A stretch of DNA of 16,016 bases, from NCBI GenBank assembly GCA_043798375.1, contig JAZDOS010000033.1, forward strand, positions 1 to 16,016, in the 5' to 3' direction. The stretch comes from JAPLMI01 sp043798375. GTDB taxonomy: Bacteria > Omnitrophota > Gorgyraeia > 2-01-FULL-45-10. How positions within the stretch are numbered: the stretch's first letter is position 1; every line of letters begins with the position of its first letter. Positions 6,834 to 13,580 of the stretch are shown in pieces. Made by a program: the position numbers and the translations under genes. The notes beneath the pieces are model-generated. The model had not been told where the DNA came from. It searched no databases and saw only the letters and a list, made by a program, of their open reading frames with translations.

Positions 6834-7603
6834 AGCTGGATGAGATAAAGATTTCGAAGGCGATAATCGAGGCATATAAAGATAAACTCATAGACGCGCT
6901 TGAAGTGGACGCGGCAATCGTAGGCGGAGGGCCCGCAGGTCTCATATGCGGGTATTATCTCGCGCGCGCCGGCAGAAAGGTGGCGCTATTCGAGCGCAAA
7001 CTCTCCGTCGGCGGCGGGATGTGGGGCGGCGGCATTATGTTCAATGAAATAGTCGTTCAGGAAAAGGCAAAGGCCATTCTTGACGAAATGGGCGTCAGGA
7101 CAAGGCGTTACGAGAAACATTACTACCTTGCCGATTCGATCGAGGCGGTATCTACCATATGCTCCAAAACGGTAAAGGCGGGCGTGAAGATATTCAATCT
7201 GTTGAGCGCCGAAGACGTCATGATAAGGAAGAATAGAATTTGCGGGCTCGTCCTGAACTGGACCGCCGTTGAAATGGCAAAGCTCCACGTAGATCCTATC
7301 ACAATGGCGGCCGGGTTTGTGGTAGACGCCACCGGACACGCGGCCGAGGTTGCGCGTATAGTAGAAAGGAAATCCGGACTGAAATTGAAGACGAAGACCG
7401 GCAAGGTGATGGGGGAGCAGTCTATGTGGGCGGACGTCGCGGAAGATACAATCGTAAAAAATTCCAAAGAAGTTGCCCCGGGCCTTTATGTCTGCGGCAT
7501 GTGCGCAAACGCCGTATTCGGCGGCCCGCGCATGGGCCCGATATTCGGCGGTATGCTTCTATCGGGCAGGAAGGTTGCCGAAGAGCTCGCCAAAAAAATT
7601 TGA
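6830..7603 (+). CDS. thi4: Thi4-family thiazole synthase, archaeal/sulfide-dependent type
   Basis: 257 residues. It makes the thiazole half of thiamine from NAD, glycine and a sulfur source. The dinucleotide-binding site is VGGGPAG (31-37), followed by LFERKLSVGGGMWGGGIMFN, VVDATGHAAEVARIV and the C-terminal GLYVCGMCANAVFGGPRMGP with GGMLLSGRKVAEEL. The segment holding the sulfur-donating cysteine in yeast Thi4 (just after TGHDGPFGAF) has no cysteine here. This matches the archaeal forms, which use free sulfide catalytically instead of destroying themselves. A GAGAAAGG ribosome binding site precedes the ATG, which overlaps the stop of the thiE remnant. It pairs with ThiE to cover the thiazole branch. 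Confidence 0.92.
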   Translation: MKLDEIKISKAIIEAYKDKLIDALEVDAAIVGGGPAGLICGYYLARAGRKVALFERKLSVGGGMWGGGIMFNEIVVQEKAKAILDEMGVRTRRYEKHYYLADSIEAVSTICSKTVKAGVKIFNLLSAEDVMIRKNRICGLVLNWTAVEMAKLHVDPITMAAGFVVDATGHAAEVARIVERKSGLKLKTKTGKVMGEQSMWADVAEDTIVKNSKEVAPGLYVCGMCANAVFGGPRMGPIFGGMLLSGRKVAEELAKKI

Positions 7604-7628
7604 CTTACGCGTGTTTATAATGTATACT
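7600..7628 (+). promoter_or_regulatory. Promoter of the AbiE pair
   Basis: TTGACT (7600-7605), a 17-bp spacer and TATACT (7623-7628). The -35 box overlaps the thi4 stop codon. The start of transcription should lie near 7635, leaving a leader of about 35 bases. Confidence 0.65.
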
Positions 7629-7642
7629 TTATTTCAGATTAG

Positions 7643-7656
7643 TGCTAAAAATAGCA
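7643..7656. promoter_or_regulatory. Small inverted repeat in the abiEi leader, possible autoregulatory operator
   Basis: TGCTA-AAAA-TAGCA is a perfect 5-bp inverted repeat between the promoter and the abiEi start. AbiEi proteins are known to bind inverted repeats upstream of their own gene, so this is a candidate site. It is short, and the assignment is inferred. Confidence 0.35.
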
Positions 7657-7669
7657 TTTTAGAGAAACC

Positions 7670-8287
7670 ATGCAATATATTGAGCTGAGAGAAAAGCTGA
7701 AAGATTTTATCATTTTCTCACTCTCTGATATCAGAGAGATCGAGCATGGTTTTCACAGACGCAGGCTTAATGACTGGCAGGATAAAGGCTACATAAGGAA
7801 AGTGGTCAAAGGTTATTATATATTCTCGGACTTGAATGTGAATGAAAAAATTTTATTTAGGATAGCCAATAAAATATATGACCCCTCATACGTTTCCTTC
7901 GAAATGGCGCTTTCCTGCCACAGGCTTATACCTGAAAGCGTTTACGGCATAACAAGCGCGTCTACGCGCAGAACGCGCGCGTTCAAAACAAAAATATCCG
8001 ATTTTACATATAAAACAGTAAAGCCCGGGTTATTCTTCGGCTACGTGATAGCGGGAGATGATGACAAGAAATACAAGATCGCGTCGCCCGAAAAAGCCGT
8101 TCTCGATTATTTCTATTTAAACCCGTCTTTAAAAAAACCGGCTGATTTCGAGAGTATCCGTATCAATAAAGAAATATTTGACAAAGTCGTAGACAGGAAT
8201 AAGTTTTGTGATTACCTCGATAGATTCGACAGCAAGGCCCTTGCGAAGAGGGTATCCGGTTTTCTGGAGTTCATGAAAGATGCTTGA
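7670..8287 (+). CDS. abiEi: AbiEi-type antitoxin / transcriptional regulator
   Basis: 205 residues. The N-terminus is a winged-helix-like segment (FHRRRLNDWQDKGYIRKVVKGYY). The C-terminal antitoxin region contains YVSFEMALSCHRLIPESVYG, ITSASTRRTRAF, LFFGYVIAGDD and ASPEKAVLDYFYL, which I recognise from AbiEi proteins. In type IV systems this protein represses the operon and counters the nucleotidyltransferase toxin without directly binding it. It has its own promoter and overlaps the toxin gene by 8 bases (ATG at 8280, stop TGA at 8285). The AGAG before the ATG is a weak ribosome binding site. Confidence 0.85.
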   Translation: MQYIELREKLKDFIIFSLSDIREIEHGFHRRRLNDWQDKGYIRKVVKGYYIFSDLNVNEKILFRIANKIYDPSYVSFEMALSCHRLIPESVYGITSASTRRTRAFKTKISDFTYKTVKPGLFFGYVIAGDDDKKYKIASPEKAVLDYFYLNPSLKKPADFESIRINKEIFDKVVDRNKFCDYLDRFDSKALAKRVSGFLEFMKDA

Positions 8288-9050
8288 GCTAAAAGAGATT
8301 GAATCGTTTTATCCGGAATATTTAAGGCCGTTTAAAGCAAACATCCTTCGCGAGTATCTTCAGTATAAGATGCTTGAAGCGGTATATTCTTCAGAATTTG
8401 CCGGACAACTTGTGTTTATGGGGGGGACAGCCATACATATCGCGCACGGCCTGCCGAGGTTTTCCGAAGACCTGGATTTCGACAACAGGGGACTGGATAA
8501 AAAAAGCTTTGAGGCTCTTTCGCAAAGCCTGGTGAGAAAATTGAGGCTGGAGGGCTATAAGATAGAACTAAGCGTTTCCTTTGGCGGCGCATACAGAGCA
8601 TATATAAAATTCATCGGCCTTCTGCAGGAGAACAAATTATCATCCCACAAGGCCGAGAAACTCCTTATCCAGCTTGATACAGAGCCTCAGAGATTTGATT
8701 ATAAACCTGGCCAGATAATCCTGAATAAATTTGACGTATTTACCCGCATAGATATTATCCCGGAAGATATTCTTCTTTCACAAAAAATCTACGCGATTTT
8801 CGCGCGCAAACGGCCTATGGGGCGGGACTTTTACGACGCCATCTTTCTTTTCGGGAAAACAGGGCCGAATTTTGATTATCTGAAATCGAAATCAGGCATA
8901 AGCGCCAAATCCATCCTTAAAGAAAGGCTCCTTAAAAAATGCGAAGATCTCGACTTCAAACTGTTGGCCGGTGATATCGAAAAATTCCTTTTTAAGCCGG
9001 AAGACGCCAAAAAAGTGCTTCTTTTTAGAGAATTTATCAAATCGCTATAA
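8280..9050 (+). CDS. abiEii: AbiEii-type nucleotidyltransferase toxin
   Basis: 256 residues. The nucleotidyltransferase signature is intact: MGGTAIHIAHGLPRFSEDLDFD, with G48-G49-T50 and the metal-binding D64 and D66. The downstream family motif LSQKIYAIFARKRPMGRDFYDAIFLF is also present. AbiEii enzymes modify cellular RNA (tRNA 3' ends in studied homologues) and cause growth arrest or phage abortive infection when uncontrolled. Translation is coupled to abiEi by overlap. All key residues are present, so the toxin looks functional. The pair sits between thiamine and sulfur genes without metabolic connection, which fits horizontal acquisition. Confidence 0.88.
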   Translation: MLELKEIESFYPEYLRPFKANILREYLQYKMLEAVYSSEFAGQLVFMGGTAIHIAHGLPRFSEDLDFDNRGLDKKSFEALSQSLVRKLRLEGYKIELSVSFGGAYRAYIKFIGLLQENKLSSHKAEKLLIQLDTEPQRFDYKPGQIILNKFDVFTRIDIIPEDILLSQKIYAIFARKRPMGRDFYDAIFLFGKTGPNFDYLKSKSGISAKSILKERLLKKCEDLDFKLLAGDIEKFLFKPEDAKKVLLFREFIKSL

Positions 9051-9085
9051 TGATGCATATTGTCATAGATTATAAGATATTTTTC

Positions 9086-9113
9086 TTGACAGATATTTTT
9101 TTTGATGTATAAT
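9086..9113 (+). promoter_or_regulatory. Strong consensus promoter of the rrf2-cysK operon
   Basis: Perfect TTGACA (9086-9091) and perfect TATAAT (9108-9113), 16 bp apart, in AT-rich DNA. The start of transcription should be near 9120, giving a leader of about 115 bases that contains the palindromic array at 9146-9216. Confidence 0.75.
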
Positions 9114-9145
9114 TACTACTAAGCCAATCATATTTATAGGGTTTA

Positions 9146-9216
9146 CACCGTTCAACCTCGTAGGTTGAACCTACGAGGTTGAACCTACGAGGTTGAACCT
9201 ACGAGGTTGAACGGTG
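9146..9216. repeat. Tandem palindromic array in the rrf2 leader
   Basis: Three perfect tandem copies of the 14-mer GAACCTACGAGGTT (9167-9180, 9181-9194, 9195-9208) follow one inverted unit AACCTCGTAGGTT (9154-9166). The whole is closed by CACCGTTC (9146-9153) and GAACGGTG (9209-9216). The outer 21 bases on each side are perfect inverted complements. Every unit is itself AACCT-N3-AGGTT. It may be a multi-site operator, a folded leader RNA, or a REP/MITE-type element. Confidence 0.85.
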
Positions 9217-9236
9217 GAGGCTGAAAAGGTGAAAAG

Positions 9237-9695
9237 GTGAAGATTACATATAAGGGAGATTACGCATTAAAGGCGCTATTTCAGCTTGCGCTGGAATATA
9301 ATGAAGGCGGCATTGTCTCTATTACCGAAATCGCAAAACCCGGCGATATGCCGACAAAATTTCTGGAGCAGATCCTTCTTACATTAAGGAAAGGCGGGTT
9401 CGTAAAGAGCAAGCGGGGTATAAACGGCGGTTTTTTCCTGGCGCGCCGCCCGAAAGATATAACGGTCGGTGAGATAATAAGGTTCATCGAAGGCCCCATC
9501 GAGCCCATATCGTGTATCAGCGAAGAACACTATAAAGGGTGCAAGGATGTGGCCTGTTGTATATTCCGTGATGTCTGGAAAGAAGTCGGTGACGCGATAT
9601 CCGTGGTTATAGATACGCTTACTTTTGAAGAGCTTGTGCTGAGGTATAAAGAGAAGCGCGTAGGAATAAAATCGGTCTATGAATACTCTATATAA
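9237..9695 (+). CDS. Rrf2-family transcriptional regulator
   Basis: 152 residues, GTG start. The N-terminus MKITYKGDYALKALFQLA is the canonical Rrf2 opening, which fixes the start. A winged helix-turn-helix follows (ITEIAKPGDMPTKFLEQIL, KSKRGINGGFFLAR). The effector loop holds C93, C102, C107 and C108. Family members such as IscR and NsrR bind Fe-S clusters with three cysteines in this region, though with different spacing, so cluster binding is plausible but unproven. AAGG at 9226-9229 is the likely ribosome binding site. The gene overlaps cysK by 17 bases. By position it should control the cysteine, homocysteine and Fe-S operon that follows. Confidence 0.88.
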   Translation: MKITYKGDYALKALFQLALEYNEGGIVSITEIAKPGDMPTKFLEQILLTLRKGGFVKSKRGINGGFFLARRPKDITVGEIIRFIEGPIEPISCISEEHYKGCKDVACCIFRDVWKEVGDAISVVIDTLTFEELVLRYKEKRVGIKSVYEYSI

Positions 9696-10593
9696 AAACA
9701 TAACGGAACTTATCGGGAATACGCCTATGGTGCCGCTTAGCCGTATAGTAGGACCCGGAATGGCTAAGGTTCTGGTTAAGCTCGAATATTTTAATCCGGG
9801 CGGAAGCATCAAAGACAGGATCTGCCTTGCGATGATAGAGGATGCCGAGAAAAAAGGCCTTCTCAAAAAAGGCTCGACGATAATCGAACCTACAAGCGGC
9901 AATACCGGTATAGGGCTCGCGATGATTGCCGCGGTCAGGGGATATAAATGCGTGCTGACAATGCCCGATACGATGAGCGCAGAACGCAGAGAGATCCTGA
10001 AGGCGTACGGCGCCGAGATAGTCCTTACGCCGGGCGCGCAAGGCATGGCAGGCGCCTGCCTTAAGGCCGAAGAGTTATCCGGTAAGGAGCCGGGAAGTTT
10101 TATGCCGCAGCAATTCAAGAATCCGGCGAATCCCGGGATTCATCGCAAAACCACGGCTAAAGAGATACTGGATGATACCGAAGGAATGCTCGACGCGTTT
10201 GTCGCCGGCGTCGGAACCGGCGGGACGATCACAGGGGTGGGCGAAGCGCTCAAGGCCCACAACCCTAAAATAAAAATAATCGCTGTGGAACCGGAAAAAA
10301 GCCCTGTTCTGTCGGGCGGAAAACCGGGCTCTCACAGGATCCAGGGTATAGGGGCAGGCTTTATACCGGATATTTTAAACAGGAAGATAATCGATGAGAT
10401 AATCCAGGTTGTTGACGAACATGCTGTTGAAACCGCGAAAGCGCTCTCAAAAAACGAGGGATTATTTGTGGGGATATCGAGCGGCGCGGCGGTGTGGGCC
10501 GCTTTGGAGGTCGCGAAAAGGATAGGGAAGGATAAGACGGTCGTTACAATACTGCCGGATACCGGCGAACGGTATATTTCAATGTTAAAATAA
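9679..10593 (+). CDS. cysK: Cysteine synthase (O-acetylserine sulfhydrylase)
   Basis: 304 residues, the usual CysK length. It is a PLP enzyme forming cysteine from O-acetylserine and sulfide. Motifs: NPGGSIKDR with PLP lysine K45; PTSGNTGIGLA; VGTGGTITGVGEALK, the phosphate-binding loop; GISSGAAVWAA; and the terminal ILPDTGERYIS. The start overlaps the end of the Rrf2 gene by 17 bases, so the two are co-transcribed. A partner serine acetyltransferase gene is not in the window. O-phosphoserine as substrate cannot be excluded from sequence alone. Confidence 0.93.
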   Translation: MNTLYKNITELIGNTPMVPLSRIVGPGMAKVLVKLEYFNPGGSIKDRICLAMIEDAEKKGLLKKGSTIIEPTSGNTGIGLAMIAAVRGYKCVLTMPDTMSAERREILKAYGAEIVLTPGAQGMAGACLKAEELSGKEPGSFMPQQFKNPANPGIHRKTTAKEILDDTEGMLDAFVAGVGTGGTITGVGEALKAHNPKIKIIAVEPEKSPVLSGGKPGSHRIQGIGAGFIPDILNRKIIDEIIQVVDEHAVETAKALSKNEGLFVGISSGAAVWAALEVAKRIGKDKTVVTILPDTGERYISMLK

Positions 10594-10597
10594 GGAG

Positions 10598-10658
10598 ATC
10601 TAACCAGGTTAGATTCAGGCTAACCTGACGTTTCTAACCTGGTTAGATATGTCAGGTT
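10598..10658. repeat. Palindrome cluster between cysK and the DUF39 gene
   Basis: ATCTAACCAGGTTAGAT (10598-10614) and TCTAACCTGGTTAGAT (10633-10648) are palindromes that are near inverted copies of each other. Between them TCAGG-CTAA-CCTGA (10615-10628) forms a small hairpin. AACCTGAC (10622-10629) pairs with GTCAGGTT (10651-10658), enclosing the second palindrome in an extended stem. The structure ends two bases before the GAGGAG ribosome binding site of the next gene. It shares an AACC/GGTT core with the array at 9146. Confidence 0.8.
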
Positions 10659-10672
10659 GAGAGGAGAAAACA

Positions 10673-11887
10673 ATGGCGAAGACTATAAAAGAGATTAACG
10701 AGAAGATAAAGACAGGCGAGGTCGTTGTCGTTACCGCAGAAGAGGTTATAGACCTGGTCGAGAAGAAAGGGCTTGCGGAGACGGCAAGGCGCGTCGATGT
10801 CGTCGCTACAGGGACATTCGGGCCGATGTGTTCAAGCGGCGTCTATCTTAACGTGGGCCACACCAAACCCAAAATAAAGTTAGGCGGCGGGAGGGTTACG
10901 CTGAATAACGTCCCTTGCTATACAGGTTTTGCCGCGGTCGACATCTATATCGGCGCGACGGCGATACCCGACGACGATCCGCGCAACAAAGTCTATCCGG
11001 GGGAATTCAAATACGGCGGGGCGCATGTCATCGAAGAATTCGTCGGCGGTAAAGACGTTATTCTGGAAGGCTCCGCGTATGGCACGGACTGTTATCCGAG
11101 AAAACATATCAAAACATACATTAATATCAAGGATGTAAACGAAGCCGTGCTTCTTAATCCCCGAAACTGTTATCAGAACTATAACGTAGCCGTGAACCTG
11201 TCAGGCGATAAGACCATATATACCTATATGGGAGCGCTCAAACCTAATATAGGCAACGCGAACTATTGTTCAGCGGGGCAGTTATCGCCGCTTTTAAAAG
11301 ACCCTTATTACAAGACGATAGGTGTCGGAACGAGAATCTTCCTGGGCGGCGGCGTCGGTTACGTATACTGGCAGGGCACTCAGCATAATCCGTCCGTAAA
11401 GCGAAAAGAGAACGGAGTACCGCAGGCGCCGGCGGGGACGCTCGGCGTGATGGGCGACCTGAAACAGATGAAGCCGGATTGGCTGAGGGGGACTTCGTTC
11501 CAGGGCTATGGCGTGACTCTTACCGTCGGCCTCGGGGTCCCGATACCGGTACTCGACGAGGAAATTTTAAAAAACGCGGGTGTTAAAGACGAAGATATCT
11601 GGGCGCAGGTCGTTGACTACAGCGAAGACTATCCGGAAGGCAGGATCGGCTCGCTCGGCGAGGTGAATTACAAACAGCTGAAAAGCGGTAAAATCACCGT
11701 TAAGGGCAAAGAGGTGCCGACCGCACCGCTGTCGAGTTATCCTAAAGCCATAGAGATAGCCGAAGAATTGAAGAAATGGATAAGCGATAAGAAATTCTAC
11801 CTTACGGAATATGTACAGGCGCTGCCGGGAGCGGATTCGGGGGCAGCGTTTAAGCCGCTGAAGGAAAGGCCGGTAAAATCGGAATGA
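10673..11887 (+). CDS. DUF39 homocysteine biosynthesis protein (aspartate-semialdehyde sulfurtransferase type)
   Basis: 404 residues. The family (MA1821 of Methanosarcina is the studied member) makes homocysteine from aspartate semialdehyde and a sulfide-derived sulfur. Key signatures are GTFGPMCSSG with C53, NNVPCYTGF, AIPDDDPRNKVYPGEF, GSAYGTDCYPRKH with C140, NPRNCYQNYNVAVN and FLGGGVGYVYWQGTQHNP. C53 and C140 correspond in position to the conserved cysteines of the methanogen protein. No C-terminal CBS domains are present, so this is the short form. The partner NIL-domain/ferredoxin protein used in methanogens is not encoded in the window. GAGGAG is ideally spaced (6 bases) before the ATG. 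Confidence 0.88.
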   Translation: MAKTIKEINEKIKTGEVVVVTAEEVIDLVEKKGLAETARRVDVVATGTFGPMCSSGVYLNVGHTKPKIKLGGGRVTLNNVPCYTGFAAVDIYIGATAIPDDDPRNKVYPGEFKYGGAHVIEEFVGGKDVILEGSAYGTDCYPRKHIKTYINIKDVNEAVLLNPRNCYQNYNVAVNLSGDKTIYTYMGALKPNIGNANYCSAGQLSPLLKDPYYKTIGVGTRIFLGGGVGYVYWQGTQHNPSVKRKENGVPQAPAGTLGVMGDLKQMKPDWLRGTSFQGYGVTLTVGLGVPIPVLDEEILKNAGVKDEDIWAQVVDYSEDYPEGRIGSLGEVNYKQLKSGKITVKGKEVPTAPLSSYPKAIEIAEELKKWISDKKFYLTEYVQALPGADSGAAFKPLKERPVKSE

Positions 11888-11908
11888 TAACACGGGAGGG
11901 ATATTAAG

Positions 11909-12130
11909 ATGAAGAAATTAGCCGTAAGTGTTATAATATTATCAATCGCGCTGGTTGGTGTTTTCACTTTAACCGGTAAGGCCCTTAAGGCGGAGACGGC
12001 GGGAAGCGATTCCGAAATATTGAAAAAGCTGGACGATGTATTGGGTAATCAAAAAGCAATCCTGCAGGCCATGGCGGATATGAAGCAAGAGCTATATGTA
12101 ATAAAAATAAGAGTAACTCAGGCACAATGA
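11909..12130 (+). CDS. Small membrane-anchored or secreted helical protein
   Basis: 73 residues. An N-terminal signal or anchor (KKLAVSVIILSIALVGVFTL) is followed by a short charged helix with heptad-like spacing (ILKKLDDVLGNQKAILQAMADMKQELYVIKIRV), suggesting a coiled coil outside the cytoplasmic membrane. It has no cysteine and no lipobox. A strong GGGAGGG ribosome binding site precedes it, and its stop overlaps the ccdA start (ATGA), so it is a genuine, coupled gene. I recognise no family. Its position suggests an accessory role for the CcdA/TlpA pair. Confidence 0.75.
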   Translation: MKKLAVSVIILSIALVGVFTLTGKALKAETAGSDSEILKKLDDVLGNQKAILQAMADMKQELYVIKIRVTQAQ

Positions 12131-12855
12131 CGGGGAACGAGAACGTATCGTACATAGTGGCGTTCACGGCGGGGCTCCTCACGTTCCTTTCGCCGTGTTT
12201 ATTACCGCTCGTGCCGTCATTTATCGCCTACATAACAGGAGTCTCATTCGGCGACCTGAAGGACGCGGGGAAGAAGGGCGAAGTAAGGAAGAAGGCGGTT
12301 ATGCACAGCCTTCTCTTCATAGCCGGATTTTCGGTAATATTCATACTTTTGGGCCTGACGGCGACGGTTATCGGGAAAGCGCTTTTTGCGTACCAGAAGT
12401 ATATAAGGATAGGCGGCGGTATTCTCATAACGGTATTCGGGCTTTACCTTACGGGCCTTTTGAAACTCGACTTCCTTGTGAAAGAAAGGCGCTTCGCGAT
12501 ATCGACGAAGGGCGCGAGTTATTTCGGCTCTTTCTTAATAGGCGTGACGTTTGCCGCGGCATGGACGCCGTGCGCGGGGCCGATACTCGGTTCGATACTT
12601 GTATTGGCAGGCGCCAGGGCGGATGTCGCGGAAGGCGCGAAGCTTCTGGCGGTATATTCGCTCGGCATAGCCGTGCCGTTTTTCCTGACGGGGCTTCTTG
12701 TGGACGTATTTCTGGAATACTTCAAACGGTTTAAGAAAGTTGTCGGCGTCATCAATATTATCGGAGGGGTATTTTTAATAATCGTCGGGGTTCTGGTCGC
12801 GACGAACTATCTTCAGGTGATTTCGGAGAAATTTTTAACGGTATTTACGAAATAG
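12127..12855 (+). CDS. ccdA: CcdA-type thiol-disulfide transmembrane electron carrier
   Basis: 242 residues with about six membrane helices. CcdA carries electrons from cytoplasmic thioredoxin across the membrane to periplasmic thioredoxin-like proteins. Two conserved redox cysteines are seen: C24 in FLSPCLLPLVPSF and C149 in AAWTPCAGPILGS, each in the family's Pro-Cys context. Length and motifs match stand-alone CcdA rather than full DsbD. The start overlaps the preceding stop (ATGA). The TlpA-like gene follows after 9 bases, which gives its probable redox partner. Confidence 0.92.
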   Translation: MTGNENVSYIVAFTAGLLTFLSPCLLPLVPSFIAYITGVSFGDLKDAGKKGEVRKKAVMHSLLFIAGFSVIFILLGLTATVIGKALFAYQKYIRIGGGILITVFGLYLTGLLKLDFLVKERRFAISTKGASYFGSFLIGVTFAAAWTPCAGPILGSILVLAGARADVAEGAKLLAVYSLGIAVPFFLTGLLVDVFLEYFKRFKKVVGVINIIGGVFLIIVGVLVATNYLQVISEKFLTVFTK

Positions 12856-12864
12856 GGGTGAAAT

Positions 12865-13362
12865 ATGAAGAGGACGATATTGGGGCGGGTTTTTGTTGCC
12901 GCGGCAGCGCTTTTTTTACTGGGGGCGTGCGCCATGAGCAACGCCGTCGAGATCGGCGATAGCGCGCCGGACTTTACGCTTCAGGATATGAACGGCAAAA
13001 CGGCAAGCCTTTCCGGGTTTAAGGGCAACGTCGTAATACTCGACTTCTTCGCGAGCTGGTGCCCTCCCTGCAGGCAGGAGATTCCGGATTTTATCGAATT
13101 GCAGAAGGCATATGGCGGCAAAGGGTTTGCGATGGTAGGGGTAAGCCTTGTCCGCCCGCAGGAATCGAAAGATTTTGCCGGTCAGGCCGGGATAAATTAC
13201 CCCGTATTGATAGACGACGGCAAGGCAAGCGCAGCATACGGCCCTATCAGGTCGATTCCGACGACGTTTCTTATAAGCAGGGAGTTTAAGATCGCTAAGA
13301 TATATATAGGATACAGGCCGAAGGATGTGTTCGAAAAAGACATAAAGGAGCTGTTAGAATGA
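12865..13362 (+). CDS. TlpA/ResA-like thioredoxin lipoprotein
   Basis: 165 residues. A signal sequence ends in lipobox LLGAC (C22), anchoring the protein on the periplasmic side. The thioredoxin fold follows: APDFTLQDMNGKTASL, LDFFASWCPPC with redox cysteines C66 and C69, and the cis-proline loop SIPTTFLI. It likely receives electrons from CcdA and reduces exported disulfides such as apocytochromes. No cytochrome c maturation genes are in the window, so the substrate is open. The GGGGTG before the ATG is the ribosome binding site. The stop overlaps the next start (ATGA). Confidence 0.9.
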   Translation: MKRTILGRVFVAAAALFLLGACAMSNAVEIGDSAPDFTLQDMNGKTASLSGFKGNVVILDFFASWCPPCRQEIPDFIELQKAYGGKGFAMVGVSLVRPQESKDFAGQAGINYPVLIDDGKASAAYGPIRSIPTTFLISREFKIAKIYIGYRPKDVFEKDIKELLE

Positions 13363-13580
13363 GAGAAAAAATCGAAAAGGCGTTGGAAAAGATCCGCCCG
13401 GGGCTTCAGCAGGACGGCGGGGATATCGAGTTTGTCGGAGTAGAGAATGGCGTTGTGAAGGTGCGCCTTAAAGGCGCCTGCGCCGGCTGTCCGATGAGCC
13501 AGGTAACCCTGGCGAATTTTGTCGAGAAAGAGCTCCGCAAAGAAGTGCCGGAGATAAAGAAGGTTGAAGCGGTTAACTAA
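13359..13580 (+). CDS. NFU-domain Fe-S scaffold protein
   Basis: 73 residues, a free-standing NifU C-terminal (NFU) domain. It carries RPGLQQDGGDIEFVGVENG and the CxxC motif GACAGCPMSQVTL (C41, C44), which holds a bridging Fe-S cluster passed on to target proteins. The start overlaps the TlpA stop by ATGA, and the stop abuts the next ATG without a gap. Being cytoplasmic while its coupled upstream neighbour is periplasmic, it belongs functionally with the nifS and iscU genes further along. Confidence 0.9.
   Translation: MREKIEKALEKIRPGLQQDGGDIEFVGVENGVVKVRLKGACAGCPMSQVTLANFVEKELRKEVPEIKKVEAVN

Noticed and set aside
9146..9216. CRISPR array
   Set aside because: Units are 14 bp with no spacers and are themselves palindromic; no cas genes are nearby.
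9384..10118. 244-codon minus-strand open frame over rrf2 and cysK
   Set aside because: It lies antisense to two genes with complete family motifs; its translation has no recognisable domain.
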